Source: an uncultured Selenomonadales bacterium (GTDB taxonomy: Bacteria > Bacillota > Negativicutes > Selenomonadales > Selenomonadaceae). From it: a stretch of 41,954 bases of DNA. Shown here piece by piece: positions 40,892 to 41,954 of the stretch. Where the stretch lies: assembly GCA_937877655.1 (NCBI GenBank), contig CALFJC010000018.1:1-41954 (forward strand), given 5' to 3'. The notes below the pieces were generated by a model that made no database searches, had not been told where the DNA came from, and saw only the letters and a program-made list of their open reading frames with translations. The translations under genes were made by a program, and so were the position numbers. Position 1 is the stretch's first letter. Each line of letters opens with the position of its first letter.

Positions 40892-41803
40892 TTACAACCC
40901 GAAAAGTGCGTCGGCAAATTCTTTCGCATTGAACGGACGTAAATCGTCAAGCCGCTCGCCGACTCCGACCCACTTAACGGGAATATTTAGTTGCTCCTTT
41001 ATCCCGATAATCATTCCGCCCTTCGCCGTGCCGTCGAGTTTCGTTAAGACAATGCCCGTTATGTTTGCCGTCTGCGAAAATAATTCCGCTTGCCGAAGAG
41101 CATTTTGTCCCGTCGTGGCGTCGAGCACCAACAAAACTTCGTGCGGCGCGCCCTTAATCCCCTTGCCGAGTATTCGATTGATTTTTTTCAGCTCTTCCAT
41201 CAAGTTATATTTGTTCTGCAAACGTCCCGCCGTATCGACAAGCAAGACGTCAATATTTTGCGCAACGGCACTGCGTGCGGCGTCGAGCGCAACGCTTGAC
41301 GGGTTGGAGCCTTCGGAATGTTTGACGAATGCCGCGCCCGTTCTTTCAGCCCAAATTTCCAGTTGATCAATCGCGCCTGCGCGGAAAGTATCAGCCGCCG
41401 CCATCATAACTTTTTTTCCTTGAGATTTGTAATACGCGCCGAGCTTGCCGATCGTCGTAGTTTTGCCCGCGCCGTTCACTCCGATCATCAAAATCACTCG
41501 CGGCGGCTCTACATAATCGAAATGCCCTTCTTCTTCCGTCAAAATCTCGCGAATTTGATTCGACAAAAAATTTTTCACATCGGCGGGAGAATTTATTTCA
41601 GCCTTGCGAACGCCCTTGCGAAGTCCTTCAATTAATTTTTCCGTCGTCTGCATCCCGACATCCGAAGTTATCAAAGTTTCTTCCAGCTCGTCCAAAAGTT
41701 CGTCGTCAATTTTTTTCGAGCCGTGAAGAATTTCATCAATCTTGTCAATAAATTTTTCGCGGGTTTTCGTCAAGCCCGCTTTTAATCTGTCAAAAAATCC
41801 CAT
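40892..41803 (-). CDS. ftsY: Signal recognition particle receptor FtsY
   Basis: SRP GTPase that docks ribosome-nascent-chain complexes at the membrane, 303 residues. A helical N domain (1-~85) is followed by the G domain: G1 GVNGAGKTTTIGKLG, DTFRAGAIDQLEIWAER, G3 DTAGRLQNK and G4 TKLDGTAKGG. The acidic A domain of proteobacterial FtsY is absent, as in firmicutes. ATG 41803 has AGGAGG. Confidence 0.97.
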   Translation of the reverse strand: MGFFDRLKAGLTKTREKFIDKIDEILHGSKKIDDELLDELEETLITSDVGMQTTEKLIEGLRKGVRKAEINSPADVKNFLSNQIREILTEEEGHFDYVEPPRVILMIGVNGAGKTTTIGKLGAYYKSQGKKVMMAAADTFRAGAIDQLEIWAERTGAAFVKHSEGSNPSSVALDAARSAVAQNIDVLLVDTAGRLQNKYNLMEELKKINRILGKGIKGAPHEVLLVLDATTGQNALRQAELFSQTANITGIVLTKLDGTAKGGMIIGIKEQLNIPVKWVGVGERLDDLRPFNAKEFADALFGL

Positions 41804-41853
41804 GTTAAAACCTCCTTGCGAATTATTTTATCAGATTGTCAATCCTTCCTGCA

Positions 41854-41890
41854 ACAAAAAATCCCCGACACTTTGCCGAGGAACATTTTT
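41854..41890 (-). terminator. Terminator upstream of ftsY
   Basis: On the minus strand TCCTCGGCA pairs with TGTCGGGGA (with a G-U pair) around a short loop and is followed by T6. It ends the gene whose last codons lie at the right edge, so ftsY has a separate promoter in 41820-41853. Confidence 0.7.
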
Positions 41891-41898
41891 AGGCTTTG

Positions 41899-41954
41899 TT
41901 AATTTTTTTCTCTTGGCATGGAAATTTTCAAGGCGTCGCGGAGATTTTCAACCG
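41899..41954 (-). CDS. 3' end of an unidentified gene (partial)
   Basis: One minus-strand frame is open from the right edge to a TAA at 41899-41901 and gives VENLRDALKISMPREKN as C-terminus. It is followed by a good terminator, which supports a real gene end. The product cannot be told from 18 residues. It does not look like the usual C-terminus of Smc, a common ftsY neighbour. Confidence 0.45.
   Translation of the reverse strand, partial: VENLRDALKISMPREKN

Noticed and set aside
41820..41853. TTGACA at about 41834-41839 as -35 of ftsY with TAAAAT
   Set aside because: The two hexamers are only about 6 bp apart (on the minus strand). An upstream TTGCAG with about 18-bp spacing is possible but weak, so no promoter was called.

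Overview
The window looks like chromosome of an anaerobic, diderm (LPS-bearing) firmicute of the Negativicutes type, close to the Selenomonadales. The basis is a mixture of traits: firmicute housekeeping genes (RpoB/RpoC, CdaA with a YbbR partner, SufS with SufU, strong AGGAGG ribosome binding sites, many TTG starts) together with outer-membrane functions (a PagL-like lipid A deacylase and GT-C-like envelope proteins) and anaerobic transport (DcuB). The genus assignment is inference. No tRNA, rRNA or CRISPR array was seen.

Layout. 1-8475: rpoB and rpoC with their own promoter and terminator. 8476-9121: a candidate small RNA followed by tandem, decayed copies of the 3' end of the next gene. 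9122-12474: SGNH hydrolase and a large N6-adenine DNA methyltransferase, both on the minus strand. 12500-12640: a compact intergenic unit with a Fur-box-like dyad over a promoter, then a terminator about 80 nt downstream, which is a candidate iron-regulated small RNA. 12678-14694: ybbR and cdaA (c-di-AMP synthesis) with a 197-bp-period tandem duplication across their junction. 15012-20407: prfA, sufU, sufS, ogt, a PD-(D/E)XK protein and sufD on the minus strand; sufB and sufC are not present here. 20532-21362: metQ lipoprotein.

21460-26336 is the most interesting accessory region. It is a minus-strand operon that starts with a 40-residue acidic peptide gene with its own promoter, followed by a terminator-like hairpin. 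Then come three different radical SAM proteins, a protein of unknown family, and a geranylgeranyl-reductase-like flavoprotein. It has the architecture of a RiPP (ribosomally made, post-translationally modified peptide) biosynthetic cluster that I cannot assign to a known class. Divergently transcribed from it are two paralogous DUF6056-like multipass membrane proteins on either side of a sirtuin (26463-30125).

30298-41803: HIT protein, TRAP fused permease, aldo/keto reductase, a 1.4-kb graveyard with HNH endonuclease and PRD-regulator remnants, dcuB, pgeF, a DUF2939-like membrane protein, surE, pagL-like gene and ftsY, then the 3' tip of one more gene.

Intergenic DNA is rich in repeats: a ~260-bp multi-hairpin element (three copies plus a partial one at the left edge), a ~165-bp palindromic MITE-like element, and heptamer arrays based on ATTAGGA or GTAATGC. 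An octamer, CTGCGCGG/CCGCGCAG, occurs about 25 times in the window.
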